Shown here: positions 8,976-15,207 of the stretch, one piece after another | Layout of the letters: every line of letters starts with the position of its first letter | Position numbering within the stretch: the stretch's first letter is position 1 | From: a virus | Length of the DNA stretch: 29,395 bases | IMG/VR virus record: IMGVR_UViG_3300042293_000560 | Span: 1-29,395 of that record | Direction: 5' to 3' (one strand) | Notes under the pieces: model-generated | The model's database searches: none | Told to the model about the DNA's origin: nothing | Seen by the model: the letters and a program-made list of their open reading frames with translations, nothing else | Translations under genes and position numbers: made by a program

Positions 8976-9508
8976 CAACGCCGCGCCGGGTGGTGTATGC
9001 GCGCGCGGTCCCGCCGACGGTGCCGGCCGTGCGCAGTGTGGACGTGCTGGCGCCGCGGTTTCTTGCCGCGCTTGATCGCGTGCTGGCCACGATGCGCGGC
9101 CTCGGGCTCGATCCGCTGATCGTCGAGACGCTGCGCACAAGCGAGCGCCAAACGTACCTACACGGCTTCGGGCGGCTGTACGACGACGGGCGCGGGGTGG
9201 TCACGCATTCAGCCGACGCGGACGAGACGTGGCACGGCTACGGGCTTGCGGCGGACATCGTCAGCACGGGCAAACTGTGGGCGGCGCCCGATCTTTTTTG
9301 GGCCGCGCTAGGGCGGGCGTGCGCGCGCGAGCGGCTGACGTGGGGCGGCGACTGGAACGGCGACGGCAACAGTGGTGACGAGCGGTTTCTCGACCGGCCG
9401 CATGTCCAATGGGGGCCGCCGATGCGGCGGAGCCCGAGCCCGCGCGCGGCGCGGTTGGTCGAGACTGGTGGACTGCCGGCCGTCTGGCGGGCAGTGGGCG
9501 CACTCTGA
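8972..9508 (+). CDS. Endolysin, M15-type (VanY/L-Ala-D-Glu) peptidase
   Basis: A 178-residue metallopeptidase expected to cut the stem peptide of peptidoglycan at the end of infection. The zinc-site pattern is visible: WHGYGLAAD at 87-95 gives H88 and D95 (the HxxGxxxD motif of M15), and DRPHVQW at 141-147 gives the third ligand H144. The upstream TLRTSERQ (53-60) matches the R-S-xxxQ part of this family. There is no separate cell-wall-binding domain and no signal peptide, so release would depend on a holin. The ATG at 8972 overlaps the stop of the membrane protein (ATGA). A longer frame opens at 8861 but would run through the upstream gene and lacks a ribosome site. Confidence 0.92.
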   Translation: MTTPRRVVYARAVPPTVPAVRSVDVLAPRFLAALDRVLATMRGLGLDPLIVETLRTSERQTYLHGFGRLYDDGRGVVTHSADADETWHGYGLAADIVSTGKLWAAPDLFWAALGRACARERLTWGGDWNGDGNSGDERFLDRPHVQWGPPMRRSPSPRAARLVETGGLPAVWRAVGAL

Positions 9509-9514
9509 CGACGG

Positions 9515-9524
9515 GGAGGTGATC
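9515..9524 (+). promoter_or_regulatory. Ten-base perfect Shine-Dalgarno match before the holin-like gene
   Basis: GGAGGTGATC is the full complement of the 3' end of 16S rRNA over ten bases. It is the longest such match I noticed in the window and lies immediately before GTG 9525, which implies very strong initiation or ribosome stalling at the holin start. Confidence 0.75.
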
Positions 9525-9836
9525 GTGGGATGGCTGAAAATGCAGGCGATTGAGTACGGGCTGACGCTGATTGTGGCGCCGTTGGCGGTGCTGGTGATGC
9601 AAGCGCTTAAGCGCACGGCGGATCAGGTCGAGCAGCTGCCGCCCTGGGCCAAGCGCGGAACGGTGGTGGCCATCGCGGCCGCCTGCACCGCGGCTGGCCA
9701 TGTGCTCGGCGTGGATTTTGGCGTGACGCCGGAGACGGGGCTCGCCGCCATTCCGCAGGGCGCCGTCGAGACGGCCATTGCGGCCGCGTTGGCGATGGGG
9801 CTGCACGCGCTTAAGCCGAGCAAGAAGAACCCTTGA
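9525..9836 (+). CDS. Holin-like membrane protein
   Basis: A 103-residue protein with two hydrophobic segments (about residues 11-28 and 50-68), a third weaker alanine-rich helix (about 80-97) and a charged end, KPSKKNP. This is the usual profile of small phage holins, which form the membrane lesion that releases the endolysin. GTG 9525 is chosen because GGAGG at 9515-9519, in a 10-base perfect match to the 16S anti-Shine-Dalgarno tail (GGAGGTGATC, 9515-9524), stands directly before it. ATG 9540 is the alternative. It is the last gene before the terminators, so it closes the late operon. The other membrane protein on the far side of the endolysin could instead be the holin and this one its partner. 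Confidence 0.82.
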   Translation: MGWLKMQAIEYGLTLIVAPLAVLVMQALKRTADQVEQLPPWAKRGTVVAIAAACTAAGHVLGVDFGVTPETGLAAIPQGAVETAIAAALAMGLHALKPSKKNP

Positions 9837-9861
9837 CGCGGCACGATCGGCGCCGTACCAT
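9833..9861 (+). promoter_or_regulatory. Repeated element copy A, possible promoter
   Basis: TTGACG (9833-9838), 17 bases, then TACCAT (9856-9861) resembles a sigma-70 promoter. The first 23 bases match copy B at 9959-9981 as TTGACGCGGC-N5-CGGCGCCG. It overlaps the last codons of the holin-like gene. Confidence 0.35.
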
Positions 9862-9918
9862 TGTCGGCGAGGTGTGGGCCACCTTTCTGCTGTAGAGTCT
9901 AGAGACGTAGTAATAGCG

Positions 9919-9946
9919 CAACAGCCACCGGCGACGGTGGCTGTTG
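9919..9946 (+). terminator. Perfect 12-bp hairpin ending the lysis operon
   Basis: CAACAGCCACCG (9919-9930), loop GCGA (a GNRA tetraloop), and the exact reverse complement at 9935-9946. It is followed by GCGTTTC, a poor T tract. It lies 83 bases after the holin-like stop, as expected for a late terminator. Confidence 0.7.
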
Positions 9947-9958
9947 GCGTTTCATGGG

Positions 9959-9987
9959 TTGACGCGGCCGGTACGGCGCCGCATATT
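9959..9987 (+). promoter_or_regulatory. Repeated element copy B, possible promoter
   Basis: TTGACG (9959-9964), 17 bases, then CATATT (9982-9987). Positions 9959-9981 repeat copy A at 9833-9855 except for the five middle bases. It lies between the two terminator hairpins. Confidence 0.35.
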
Positions 9988-10083
9988 GGCCGTGTCGGTG
10001 ACGGCGCTGCCGATACAGCGGCCGGCCGATGTCGGACCGGGGTGGGGAGATCCACCAAAAGGCTAGCGGGTACGGCCCGTGAG

Positions 10084-10114
10084 ACCGCCCACTGTTAGCG
10101 CAGTGGGCGGTTTG
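10084..10114 (+). terminator. Second terminator hairpin, 11-bp stem
   Basis: ACCGCCCACTG (10084-10094), a 6-base loop TTAGCG, and CAGTGGGCGGT (10101-10111), then TTG. The GGCGGTTT edge is typical of rho-independent terminators, though the T tract is short. It sits downstream of the second repeated element and backs up the first terminator. Confidence 0.65.
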
Positions 10115-10557
10115 CCGTTTCCGGTGCTGTCGGGCGGTATTGCGCCTGGCGTGGGCGCGGTGTACTGTCCTCATCCCGCCGCTGTGTGGTGGGATCCGGG
10201 CCTGATGTTGCTCTCCCGGAGGCCGTATGCGGACCCGCGGCGCACCAATCCTGAGCGATCCAGACAAGCGCGCAGTACAAATCCGGGCAACGTCAAGCCT
10301 ACGCCCCGGCCGGTCACCAGCGCTCGAGCTGTTGCAGTACGGCCGCACATCGGGGCCGATAGGTACCCTCCGAGGGCGTGACTCGATCGAGCAGGCGAGC
10401 ACGAGCAGGAGCGCCACCGCTGGCCAGTCCGCAGGGCAGCAGCTCACCGCTGACGAGGCGTCGACCTCGATATCCGCGCTCCGCCTCAGGGTGGGTGACC
10501 GGGTAAGGCCCTGCTATATCTGTAATGAAAGGCCCAAAAGACGACCGAAAATAATGC

Positions 10558-10585
10558 TTGACGGATTGTGAATGTGCTGTATACT
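10558..10585 (+). promoter_or_regulatory. Early promoter P1 (sigma-70 type)
   Basis: -35 TTGACG (10558-10563), 16-base spacer, -10 TATACT (10580-10585). The predicted transcript would begin about at 10592, right before the hairpin at 10594-10611. The same layout recurs at P2 (15174-15201). It heads the operon starting at 10637. Host RNA polymerase should read it. Confidence 0.8.
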
Positions 10586-10593
10586 AGACCCGC

Positions 10594-10612
10594 GCGCCGT
10601 AGCCGCGGCGCC
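10594..10612 (+). promoter_or_regulatory. 5' leader hairpin, copy 1 of an exact 19-nt duplicate
   Basis: GCGCCG (10594-10599), loop TAGCCG, CGGCGC (10606-10611). The 19 bases 10594-10612 are identical to 15209-15227 behind P2. A hairpin at the very 5' end of an mRNA can protect it from decay. The inverted repeat could also be an operator. The sequence alone does not decide. Confidence 0.7.
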
Positions 10613-10636
10613 GGCAACCCAACCCGGAGACTTTAA

Positions 10637-10846
10637 GTGGATTACACACACGCCCTGGCCGAACAGGTCAGCCGATACAGCGACGCCGAACTGGCCGAGG
10701 CCCGCGAGATGATGGCGCGCTGGTCCGACACGCGCGACATGCCGGACGTCGTGCACTCGCTCATTCACGTTCTGGACGTTGAGCACGCCTTTCGTCGCGC
10801 CGAAGACAGCGCGCAGCAGGCCGCCGCGGCCGAGGTGGCGCCGTGA
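10637..10846 (+). CDS. Small acidic protein, first gene of early operon 1, unknown
   Basis: A 69-residue, mostly helical, acidic protein beginning at GTG 10637, with GGAG at 10626-10629 seven bases upstream. It contains a helix-forming block (SDAELAEAREMMARW) and an alanine-rich tail. It lies 25 bases after the P1 leader hairpin, so it should be the first and perhaps the most strongly made early product. I recognise no family. Its stop overlaps the next GTG (GTGA), so the next gene is probably translationally coupled to it. Confidence 0.75.
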   Translation: MDYTHALAEQVSRYSDAELAEAREMMARWSDTRDMPDVVHSLIHVLDVEHAFRRAEDSAQQAAAAEVAP

Positions 10847-11202
10847 CCGACGAGCAACCGACGACGGCCGACACGCTCGCTGCGGTGCGGCAGTATTGCG
10901 CCTCCGCGCGTAAGACGTTCCGCGGCATGCACGCGCATCTGACTGCATGCCGGCAAGCGGTACTGGCCGCACAGAAGGCCGAAGAGCTCGCCTACCCGAT
11001 GGCGGTGAACACCGTCCTGCGGGCAGATCACGCCGCACGGGCAAGCCTCCTGCACCGAGTGTGGTCAGCGCTTGAGCGTGCGCAGCTCGAGCTGCACATC
11101 TCTGGCGACGCTATCGAGTCGGTCGACCACCGCGTATCGTGCGTGCTCGCGCTGGACCTGCTGGATACGTTGCCGTGGGAGGCGCCCAATGCGCAGCAGT
11201 GA
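10843..11202 (+). CDS. Hypothetical early protein, helical
   Basis: A 119-residue, largely helical protein with four histidines and three cysteines and no recognisable motif. Start GTG 10843 overlaps the preceding stop and has GAGGTGG at 10832-10838. It overlaps the ERF gene by 14 bases at its 3' end. In many phages the gene before a single-strand annealing protein encodes a partner such as an SSB, exonuclease or inhibitor, but I see no OB-fold or nuclease motif here, so I give no function. Confidence 0.75.
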   Translation: MTDEQPTTADTLAAVRQYCASARKTFRGMHAHLTACRQAVLAAQKAEELAYPMAVNTVLRADHAARASLLHRVWSALERAQLELHISGDAIESVDHRVSCVLALDLLDTLPWEAPNAQQ

Positions 11203-11899
11203 CAGTATCGCCGCGATCGCGCCGGCGCTGGTGGCCGCGGCCGGTGAGCTAGCGCCGGTCGGCAAGGACGCGACAAACCCGGCGTTCCGGAATCGGTACG
11301 CCACGCTCGATGCGATCATGGAGCAGGTGCGGCCGGTGCTTGCGCGCCACGGGCTGGCGGTGATGCAAGGCGTCCTGCACCCAGAGACGGACGGCGGGCG
11401 GGTGGTGGGCGTGACGATCGAGACGCGGGTCCTGCACCGGTCCGGCGAGTGGGTGGCCAATGTGGTGACGCTGCCGGTGGAAAAGCCAACCGCGCAGGGC
11501 GCCGGATCCGCGATCAGCTACGGGCGCCGCTACGGGCTGTCCGCACTGCTGGGGCTCACGGCGGAGGACGATGACGGGCAGGGCGCGAGCGCGCCGCCAA
11601 GGCGCGCGCCGGAGAAGGCGCGCCGTGAGCCGGATTCGGAGCCGGCGCCAGGACAACGCCTGCACGATCGCGTACCGACCACGCCGGCGGCCGCTATGTC
11701 GCTGGCCAAGGCCGAGACGGTTGAGCTAAAGGGGAAGCGCTTGGCCGACATGGAGCCGGAGCGGCTGGCGGCGGTGCGCGCCTGGGCGGTTGAGAAAAGC
11801 AACGCCTACATCCTTGCCGCATGTGACGCGCTGGCGGCCGCACGGGACGCCGACGACGATGACGGCTCAGACCTGACTGACGAGAGGTTGCCGTTTTGA
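11189..11899 (+). CDS. erf: ERF-family single-strand DNA annealing protein
   Basis: A 236-residue protein of the Erf recombinase family, which anneals complementary single strands during phage recombination and genome repair. The N-terminal ~130 residues carry the family pattern: NPAFRNRYATLDAIMEQVRPVLARHGL (30-56, here cited in part), THR/RSGEW near 84-88, and AQGAGSAISYGRRYGLSALLGLTAEDDDG near 102-130, with its conserved GSA-Y-RRY core and acidic end. The C-terminal half is an Ala/Pro/Arg linker and an acidic tail (DDDDGSDLTDERLPF) of the kind that binds partners in SSB-like proteins. GGGAGG at 11177-11182 is six bases before ATG 11189. An upstream extension to 11072 would overlap the previous gene fully and has no ribosome site. 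Confidence 0.92.
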   Translation: MRSSDSIAAIAPALVAAAGELAPVGKDATNPAFRNRYATLDAIMEQVRPVLARHGLAVMQGVLHPETDGGRVVGVTIETRVLHRSGEWVANVVTLPVEKPTAQGAGSAISYGRRYGLSALLGLTAEDDDGQGASAPPRRAPEKARREPDSEPAPGQRLHDRVPTTPAAAMSLAKAETVELKGKRLADMEPERLAAVRAWAVEKSNAYILAACDALAAARDADDDDGSDLTDERLPF

Positions 11900-12219
11900 C
11901 CCCGACCCTATCCATCTATGACGCCACCACGCCCGCTGAACTGCGGGCGGCGGTGGTCGCGCTGTGCGCCGCCGCCATCGGAATAGCCCGATACGATGGA
12001 CCCGCGCCCGCGCGGCACGTGGCCGAAGATGTTGTCCCGCCACTGCCTCCGGTTTGGCGCGTGGTCACCGTGTCCGGGCACAGCTACCGCTGCGTGGCGG
12101 GCGTGGTCGAGTACCGGCAGGGTGACGGTGAATGGCGCGAGACAGTGTGGGTGCACGGTCGGCACCTCGCCGTGATCGCGGACCTAATCCAGAACCCGTG
12201 TGAGGAGGTGAGCGCATGA
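11896..12219 (+). CDS. Hypothetical early protein
   Basis: A 107-residue protein starting at TTG 11896, which overlaps the ERF stop as TTGA. AGAGG at 11883-11887 sits eight bases upstream. The N-terminal half is alanine-rich and helical. The C-terminal half looks like a small beta sheet (RVVTVSGHSYRC, GVVEYRQGDGEWRETVWV), then a helix. No family is recognised. The stop is overlapped by the next ATG. The unusual TTG start, with the overlap, suggests reduced expression coupled to the ERF gene. Confidence 0.7.
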   Translation: MTPTLSIYDATTPAELRAAVVALCAAAIGIARYDGPAPARHVAEDVVPPLPPVWRVVTVSGHSYRCVAGVVEYRQGDGEWRETVWVHGRHLAVIADLIQNPCEEVSA

Positions 12220-12692
12220 CGGACGTGAAGGCTGTGACGCGGTACGACTTCGACCATCCGGCGTGCACGGGATACGGATGCTGTGGCGGCGGGAGTGTTG
12301 TACAGATCAGCGACGGCAAGTACGTCGGGTATGCGGACTATTTTGCGCTGTTTCGCGAGCTCAAAAACGCAAAACGAGATGTAGCAAAGCTGCGGACCGA
12401 TCTTATTTGCGCCGAACGGCAGCGCGACCAGCACGCAAAGGACGCTATGAAACTGCTTAGAGTGCGAGGAGAACGCCGCGATCTACGGCAGGATGCGGAC
12501 CGGTTGAACTGGTTTGCAGACGAGCAGGTAGTTTTTTGCTTTGCAGGTGTTTCGCCTGAGATTGTGCACGAATTGGCAATAATTGTTGCAGAGCGATACG
12601 GACGATGCGACCCAACGGTTGACGACCGCCGCTTGGCTTTCCGCGTTATGATTGACGAGGCCCGCATTGCCTACGCAGAGCGTGGAGCGTGA
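12216..12692 (+). CDS. Hypothetical coiled-coil protein
   Basis: A 158-residue protein with a cysteine-rich start (CTGYGCCGGG near residues 18-27), a long charged coiled-coil helix (about 44-90, FRELKNAKRDVAKLRTDLI onward) and a C-terminal helical part (about 95-155). Start ATG 12216 overlaps the previous stop and has GAGGAGGTGAG just upstream. It resembles, in general build, the phage proteins with a coiled coil followed by an RLNWFADE-type segment that are often found in early operons, but I know no function for them. Its DNA is less GC-rich than its neighbours. Confidence 0.75.
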   Translation: MTDVKAVTRYDFDHPACTGYGCCGGGSVVQISDGKYVGYADYFALFRELKNAKRDVAKLRTDLICAERQRDQHAKDAMKLLRVRGERRDLRQDADRLNWFADEQVVFCFAGVSPEIVHELAIIVAERYGRCDPTVDDRRLAFRVMIDEARIAYAERGA

Positions 12693-12844
12693 AAAGCGGT
12701 GACCAAGTTTTCACGGGCACGGGTGACGCTCGTCGCCCGCTGACGCTGGCCGAGGCCGAGGCGGGCGGTTTGCCAGAGCCGCTGACCAAACACGAGTGGG
12801 CCGCGATGCACCGCGCCAGCACGGGCACGGAGGCGGCATCGTGA
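12689..12844 (+). CDS. 51-residue small early protein
   Basis: GTG 12689 overlaps the previous stop (GTGA) and the frame stops at 12842-12844, itself overlapped by the next start (GTG 12841). The product has an acidic core with LTLAEAEAGGLPEPLTKHEW at residues 18-37. There is no ribosome site other than the coupled upstream reading. Overlap at both ends and the lack of another gene in this gap are the support. Function unknown. Confidence 0.65.
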   Translation: MKSGDQVFTGTGDARRPLTLAEAEAGGLPEPLTKHEWAAMHRASTGTEAAS

Positions 12845-13092
12845 AAAACCGGCTTACCGACTTAAACGACATGCTGTTCGCCCAGCTCGAGCGCATCGCC
12901 GACGAGGACCTTTCGGCCGAGCAGCTGGCGCAGGAGATCCAGCGCACGTCGGCCGTGGTACAGATCGCCGACCGCATCGTCGAGACAGCCACGTTGCAGC
13001 TGCAAGGCGCCCGCTTAATCGCCGAGCACGGCGTAACCATGGCCAAGCAACTGCCTGGCGTGATGGCGATCACGAGCGGGGCGGCCGCATGA
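12841..13092 (+). CDS. Small phage protein of the type found before HNH genes
   Basis: An 83-residue helical protein beginning MKNRLTDLNDMLFAQLERI, with GGAGG at 12829-12833 seven bases before GTG 12841. The N-terminal NRLTDLN-x-xLFAQLERL pattern followed by a D-E-DL(S/T)-x-E segment is familiar from many phages of Proteobacteria, where this small gene also precedes a HNH endonuclease gene, as here. Its function is not known to me. Small size and acidic helices would fit a regulatory or adaptor role, but that is a guess. It overlaps the genes on both sides by four bases. Confidence 0.8.
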   Translation: MKNRLTDLNDMLFAQLERIADEDLSAEQLAQEIQRTSAVVQIADRIVETATLQLQGARLIAEHGVTMAKQLPGVMAITSGAAA

Positions 13093-13937
13093 AGGGCGCC
13101 CATATTGCCTACACGGCCGACGAACTGCTGTTCGTCGCGGCCCGACGCGATATGCCACGCAACGAGCTGCGCGCGGCCTTTGCGCACCGGTTTGGGCGGC
13201 TTGATGTCGAGGTGCGCCACCTTCGAGCGCTCTGTACCCGCAACGGGTGGACCACGGGGCGCGAACGGTACTCATCGGCCGAGGATGCGCTGATCCGCGC
13301 ACGGTTCTCGGACACGCCATCGGCGCATCTGGCGGCGGAGATGGGGCGCACGCTCGCGTCGGTGGTTCATCGCGCGCGCGCGCTGGGGATTGTAAAGAGC
13401 CAAGCGTATCTTGCCAGCGCTTCTTCTGGCCGCATGCAACGCGGCGCGCAGATCGGCGCCGCGACGCAGTTTAAAAAGGGGCAGACACCGCAAAACAAAG
13501 GCGTCAAGCGTCCAAAGGGTTGGGCGCCTGGTCGCATGATTGAGACGCAATACAAGCCCGAATGCAAGCCGCGCAATTGGCGCCCTGTAGGCAGCACGCG
13601 CGTGGTGCAGGGCTACGAATACACCAAGGTCGGCGAGCAGCTGAAGGTGTCATGGACGAAGAACTGGAAGCAAACTCACGTTCTGCAATGGGAAGCCGTG
13701 CACGGGCCGGTGCCGGCTGGGCATGCGCTCAAGAGCGTCGACGGCAATTCGCGCAACACCGACTTGGCGAACTGGCAGTTGATCCCGCGGGCAATCTTGC
13801 CGACACTCAACGGCGGCCGGCACAAGCGTCTCGGCTACGATCAGGCGCCGGCCGACCTGCGCCCGGTGCTGCTGACGCTGGCCACGCTGGCCCACACAAT
13901 GTCGAAGCGGAAGCGGGCCGGGAGCGTGCGCGCATGA
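13089..13937 (+). CDS. HNH endonuclease with N-terminal DNA-binding region
   Basis: A 282-residue protein. Residues 61-101 (YSSAEDALIRARF onward, then GRTLASVVHRARALG) look like a SANT/Myb or helix-turn-helix DNA-binding unit. Residues 128-175 are basic and carry the F-KKGQTPQNKG pattern common to phage HNH proteins. The nuclease core is residues 195-232: H197, the GPVPAGH turn (206-212), DGN (218-220), N223 and N228, then L231. The histidine often seen just before DG is replaced here by valine. It makes DNA breaks, in a mobile homing role or in phage replication or packaging. ATG 13089 overlaps the previous stop. The middle part (about 13450-13560) is less GC-rich than the rest, which could mean transfer. 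Confidence 0.9.
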   Translation: MKGAHIAYTADELLFVAARRDMPRNELRAAFAHRFGRLDVEVRHLRALCTRNGWTTGRERYSSAEDALIRARFSDTPSAHLAAEMGRTLASVVHRARALGIVKSQAYLASASSGRMQRGAQIGAATQFKKGQTPQNKGVKRPKGWAPGRMIETQYKPECKPRNWRPVGSTRVVQGYEYTKVGEQLKVSWTKNWKQTHVLQWEAVHGPVPAGHALKSVDGNSRNTDLANWQLIPRAILPTLNGGRHKRLGYDQAPADLRPVLLTLATLAHTMSKRKRAGSVRA

Positions 13938-14071
13938 CCGATGCGGATCGGCAGTGGCAATACCATTGCGAGGCAGGGCACTACAGCGCGCCAACGCTAC
14001 CGCGTCTTGCGTGGGCGATCGTGTCGCACCGCTGGTGGCATTGGCGGCGCGGTGATGGGTGGGTCGATTGA
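13934..14071 (+). CDS. 45-residue tryptophan-rich small protein
   Basis: ATG 13934 overlaps the HNH stop (ATGA) and the frame ends at TGA 14069-14071, overlapped by the next ATG. The 45-residue product has six tryptophans, several histidines and one cysteine (RWWHWRRGDGW near the end). Zinc or nucleic-acid binding is possible but unproved. The double overlap is the main evidence that it is a gene. Confidence 0.6.
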   Translation: MTDADRQWQYHCEAGHYSAPTLPRLAWAIVSHRWWHWRRGDGWVD

Positions 14072-14289
14072 TGCGGAGCGCAACAGCGGACGCACAGCTT
14101 CGCAAGCATGTGCGCGTGCTTGCGCAGCACTGCGAGACGATCAGCGCACGGTGCCGAGCGGTCGAGGACGTGATAACAAGGGGCGAAGTGTTCGGCGTTC
14201 CCGTGCCTCCAGAGCGTGTGAACAAAGCCATCAAAGACATAGAAACGCGGGTTGCTGCGGCGGCTCGCCTTATCGGGATTGGGGCATGA
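14071..14289 (+). CDS. Hypothetical early protein, helical
   Basis: A 72-residue protein (ATG 14071, overlapping the upstream TGA by one base). Alternatively it starts at GTG 14059, adding four residues, but the overlap start matches the habit of this operon. Predicted helices cover residues 6-40 and 52-70, with a VFGVPVPPERV turn between. Slightly lower GC than neighbours. No family is recognised. The stop is overlapped by the next ATG. Confidence 0.65.
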   Translation: MRSATADAQLRKHVRVLAQHCETISARCRAVEDVITRGEVFGVPVPPERVNKAIKDIETRVAAAARLIGIGA

Positions 14290-14423
14290 TGATACCGGAA
14301 ACGTTCTTGTGGCCTTTGGGCTGTCTCGCATTGCTTGGGGCGGTGCACGCGCTGTTCTGCCTTGAAGATGTCGTCAGGTATGCGGCCAAGCGCGCGGCGG
14401 AGGCGTTGCACCGATGGCTGTGA
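14286..14423 (+). CDS. 45-residue membrane protein
   Basis: ATG 14286 overlaps the previous stop (ATGA). The product is a single membrane segment (FLWPLGCLALLGAVHALFCL, residues 7-26) followed by a basic amphipathic tail (VVRYAAKRAAEALHRWL). Topology is that of a small inner-membrane protein made early in infection. Possible roles are superinfection exclusion or interference with host membrane functions, but there is no direct evidence. It overlaps the next gene by ten bases. Confidence 0.6.
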   Translation: MMIPETFLWPLGCLALLGAVHALFCLEDVVRYAAKRAAEALHRWL

Positions 14424-14770
14424 CACCGCCAAAATCGGCGCGGCCAACGGCCGGAAGCGCGATCCTTGACGCCATCCGTCAACATGGGCCGCTCACACCG
14501 GGCGAGCTGCGCGACCTGCTGGCGCCGATTGCGCCGTCAACCGTCAAAACGTCGGCCATGCGGCTGGCAATGTGTGGCGTACTGACTCGGACGCCATACA
14601 CGGAGCCCGGCGGCGCCGCGACGGTGCAATACGATATAGGGACAGTCGAATACGTCGCGCGGAAACCCGTGCATTATGACACGGACGCTGCGGGCGACGC
14701 CTGGCAGCCGGCGCCGTGGGTGCATCCGATCCGCGCTCGAGCCCTCGGGCTGCCGGTGGCGTCACGATGA
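14414..14770 (+). CDS. Winged-helix-like DNA-binding protein with WVHPIR tail
   Basis: A 118-residue protein. Residues 15-60 (AILDAIRQHGPLTPGELRDLL onward) look like a winged helix-turn-helix of the type that turns bacterial or phage transcription on or off. After a linker the C-terminus ends APWVHPIRARALGLPVASR (residues about 99-117), almost the same peptide as on the next gene. GGAGG at 14399-14403 lies ten bases before the ATG. It overlaps genes on both sides. A transcription regulator of the early genes is plausible. The missing piece is a target site, for which the P1/P2 hairpin is a candidate. Confidence 0.78.
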   Translation: MAVTPPKSARPTAGSAILDAIRQHGPLTPGELRDLLAPIAPSTVKTSAMRLAMCGVLTRTPYTEPGGAATVQYDIGTVEYVARKPVHYDTDAAGDAWQPAPWVHPIRARALGLPVASR

Positions 14771-15177
14771 GCGCCGCCGGTCGTCCGTCATGGCACGCCG
14801 TGAAGCATCGCTCTGTGGTGCCATATAGCGTCTGGTCCAATCGGCTCACCAAGGGGTGGGGCGTAGAACAAGCACTGACCACACCGGCCGCGGTGCGCAC
14901 CAATCGCACCTCCACAGTGCGGCGCATTCTCGCGCAGCAGCCCGACGCGACGCCAAATCAGATCGCAAAACAGATGGGACGGCACGTCAAGCCGTGGGAA
15001 GTGCGCGACATCCTCGACGCGATCGCGGCCACAAACACAACGGCGCCGGCCGCCGCGGCACCACCGGCACCGCCGCATGCCAAGTCGACGCCATCCGGTC
15101 CCGCGTGGGTGCACCCGATCCGCCGGCGAGCGCTTGGGCTGCCGGTGGCGCCCGATGGCTACGCCATTGGCTCTTGA
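14767..15177 (+). CDS. Helix-turn-helix-like protein with WVHPIR tail
   Basis: A 136-residue protein starting at ATG 14767 (ATGA with the previous stop). The N-terminus has the pattern VKHRSVVPYSVWSNRLTKGW-x5-ALTTP that is common in small phage and HNH-linked DNA-binding modules (a GW-x-x-E-ALTTP repeat). Residues about 50-85 form a second helix-turn-helix-like unit (RRILAQQPDATPNQIAKQMG). A long Ala/Pro linker follows and the end is WVHPIRRRALGLPVAP, shared with the preceding gene. The frame could be read from 14716, but that start lacks support. Its last codons overlap the -35 box of P2, so its end is under double constraint. Confidence 0.78.
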   Translation: MSAAGRPSWHAVKHRSVVPYSVWSNRLTKGWGVEQALTTPAAVRTNRTSTVRRILAQQPDATPNQIAKQMGRHVKPWEVRDILDAIAATNTTAPAAAAPPAPPHAKSTPSGPAWVHPIRRRALGLPVAPDGYAIGS

Positions 15178-15201
15178 CTAGCCGCTTGTACCTTGTATAC
15201 T
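15174..15201 (+). promoter_or_regulatory. Early promoter P2 (sigma-70 type), near copy of P1
   Basis: -35 TTGACT (15174-15179), 16-base spacer, -10 TATACT (15196-15201), followed by AGAC as in P1. It starts the second early operon at 15249. The -35 overlaps the stop of the upstream gene. Confidence 0.82.
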
Positions 15202-15207
15202 AGACAG

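Larger units (their letters stand above)
9837..10636. other. 800-base non-coding hub between late and early operons
   Basis: No reading frame here is convincing. The stretch holds, in order: a first 23-nt repeated element (9833-9855), a weak 5-bp hairpin (9870-9884), a 12-bp GNRA-loop hairpin (9919-9946), the second copy of the 23-nt element (9959-9981), an 11-bp hairpin followed by a short T tract (10084-10111), an 8-bp hairpin with one G-U pair (10173-10180 with 10188-10195), a GC-rich middle without features I can name, and the first early promoter with its 5' hairpin (10558-10611). It ends the lysis operon and starts the early operon. A small RNA could be made between the two terminators, but that is speculative. 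Confidence 0.7.

Noticed and set aside
9899-10447. Minus-strand frame of 182 residues starting MSCCPADWPAVALLLVLACS, which looks like a lipoprotein signal
   Set aside because: It would run through both terminator hairpins and no ribosome site or other minus-strand gene supports it. Chance in GC-rich DNA explains it better.
10227-10571. Possible 114-residue gene in the hub, with GGAGG at 10218-10222 and a C-x-x-C near its end
   Set aside because: The spacer to the ATG is only four bases, the composition looks non-coding, and the frame runs into the P1 promoter.
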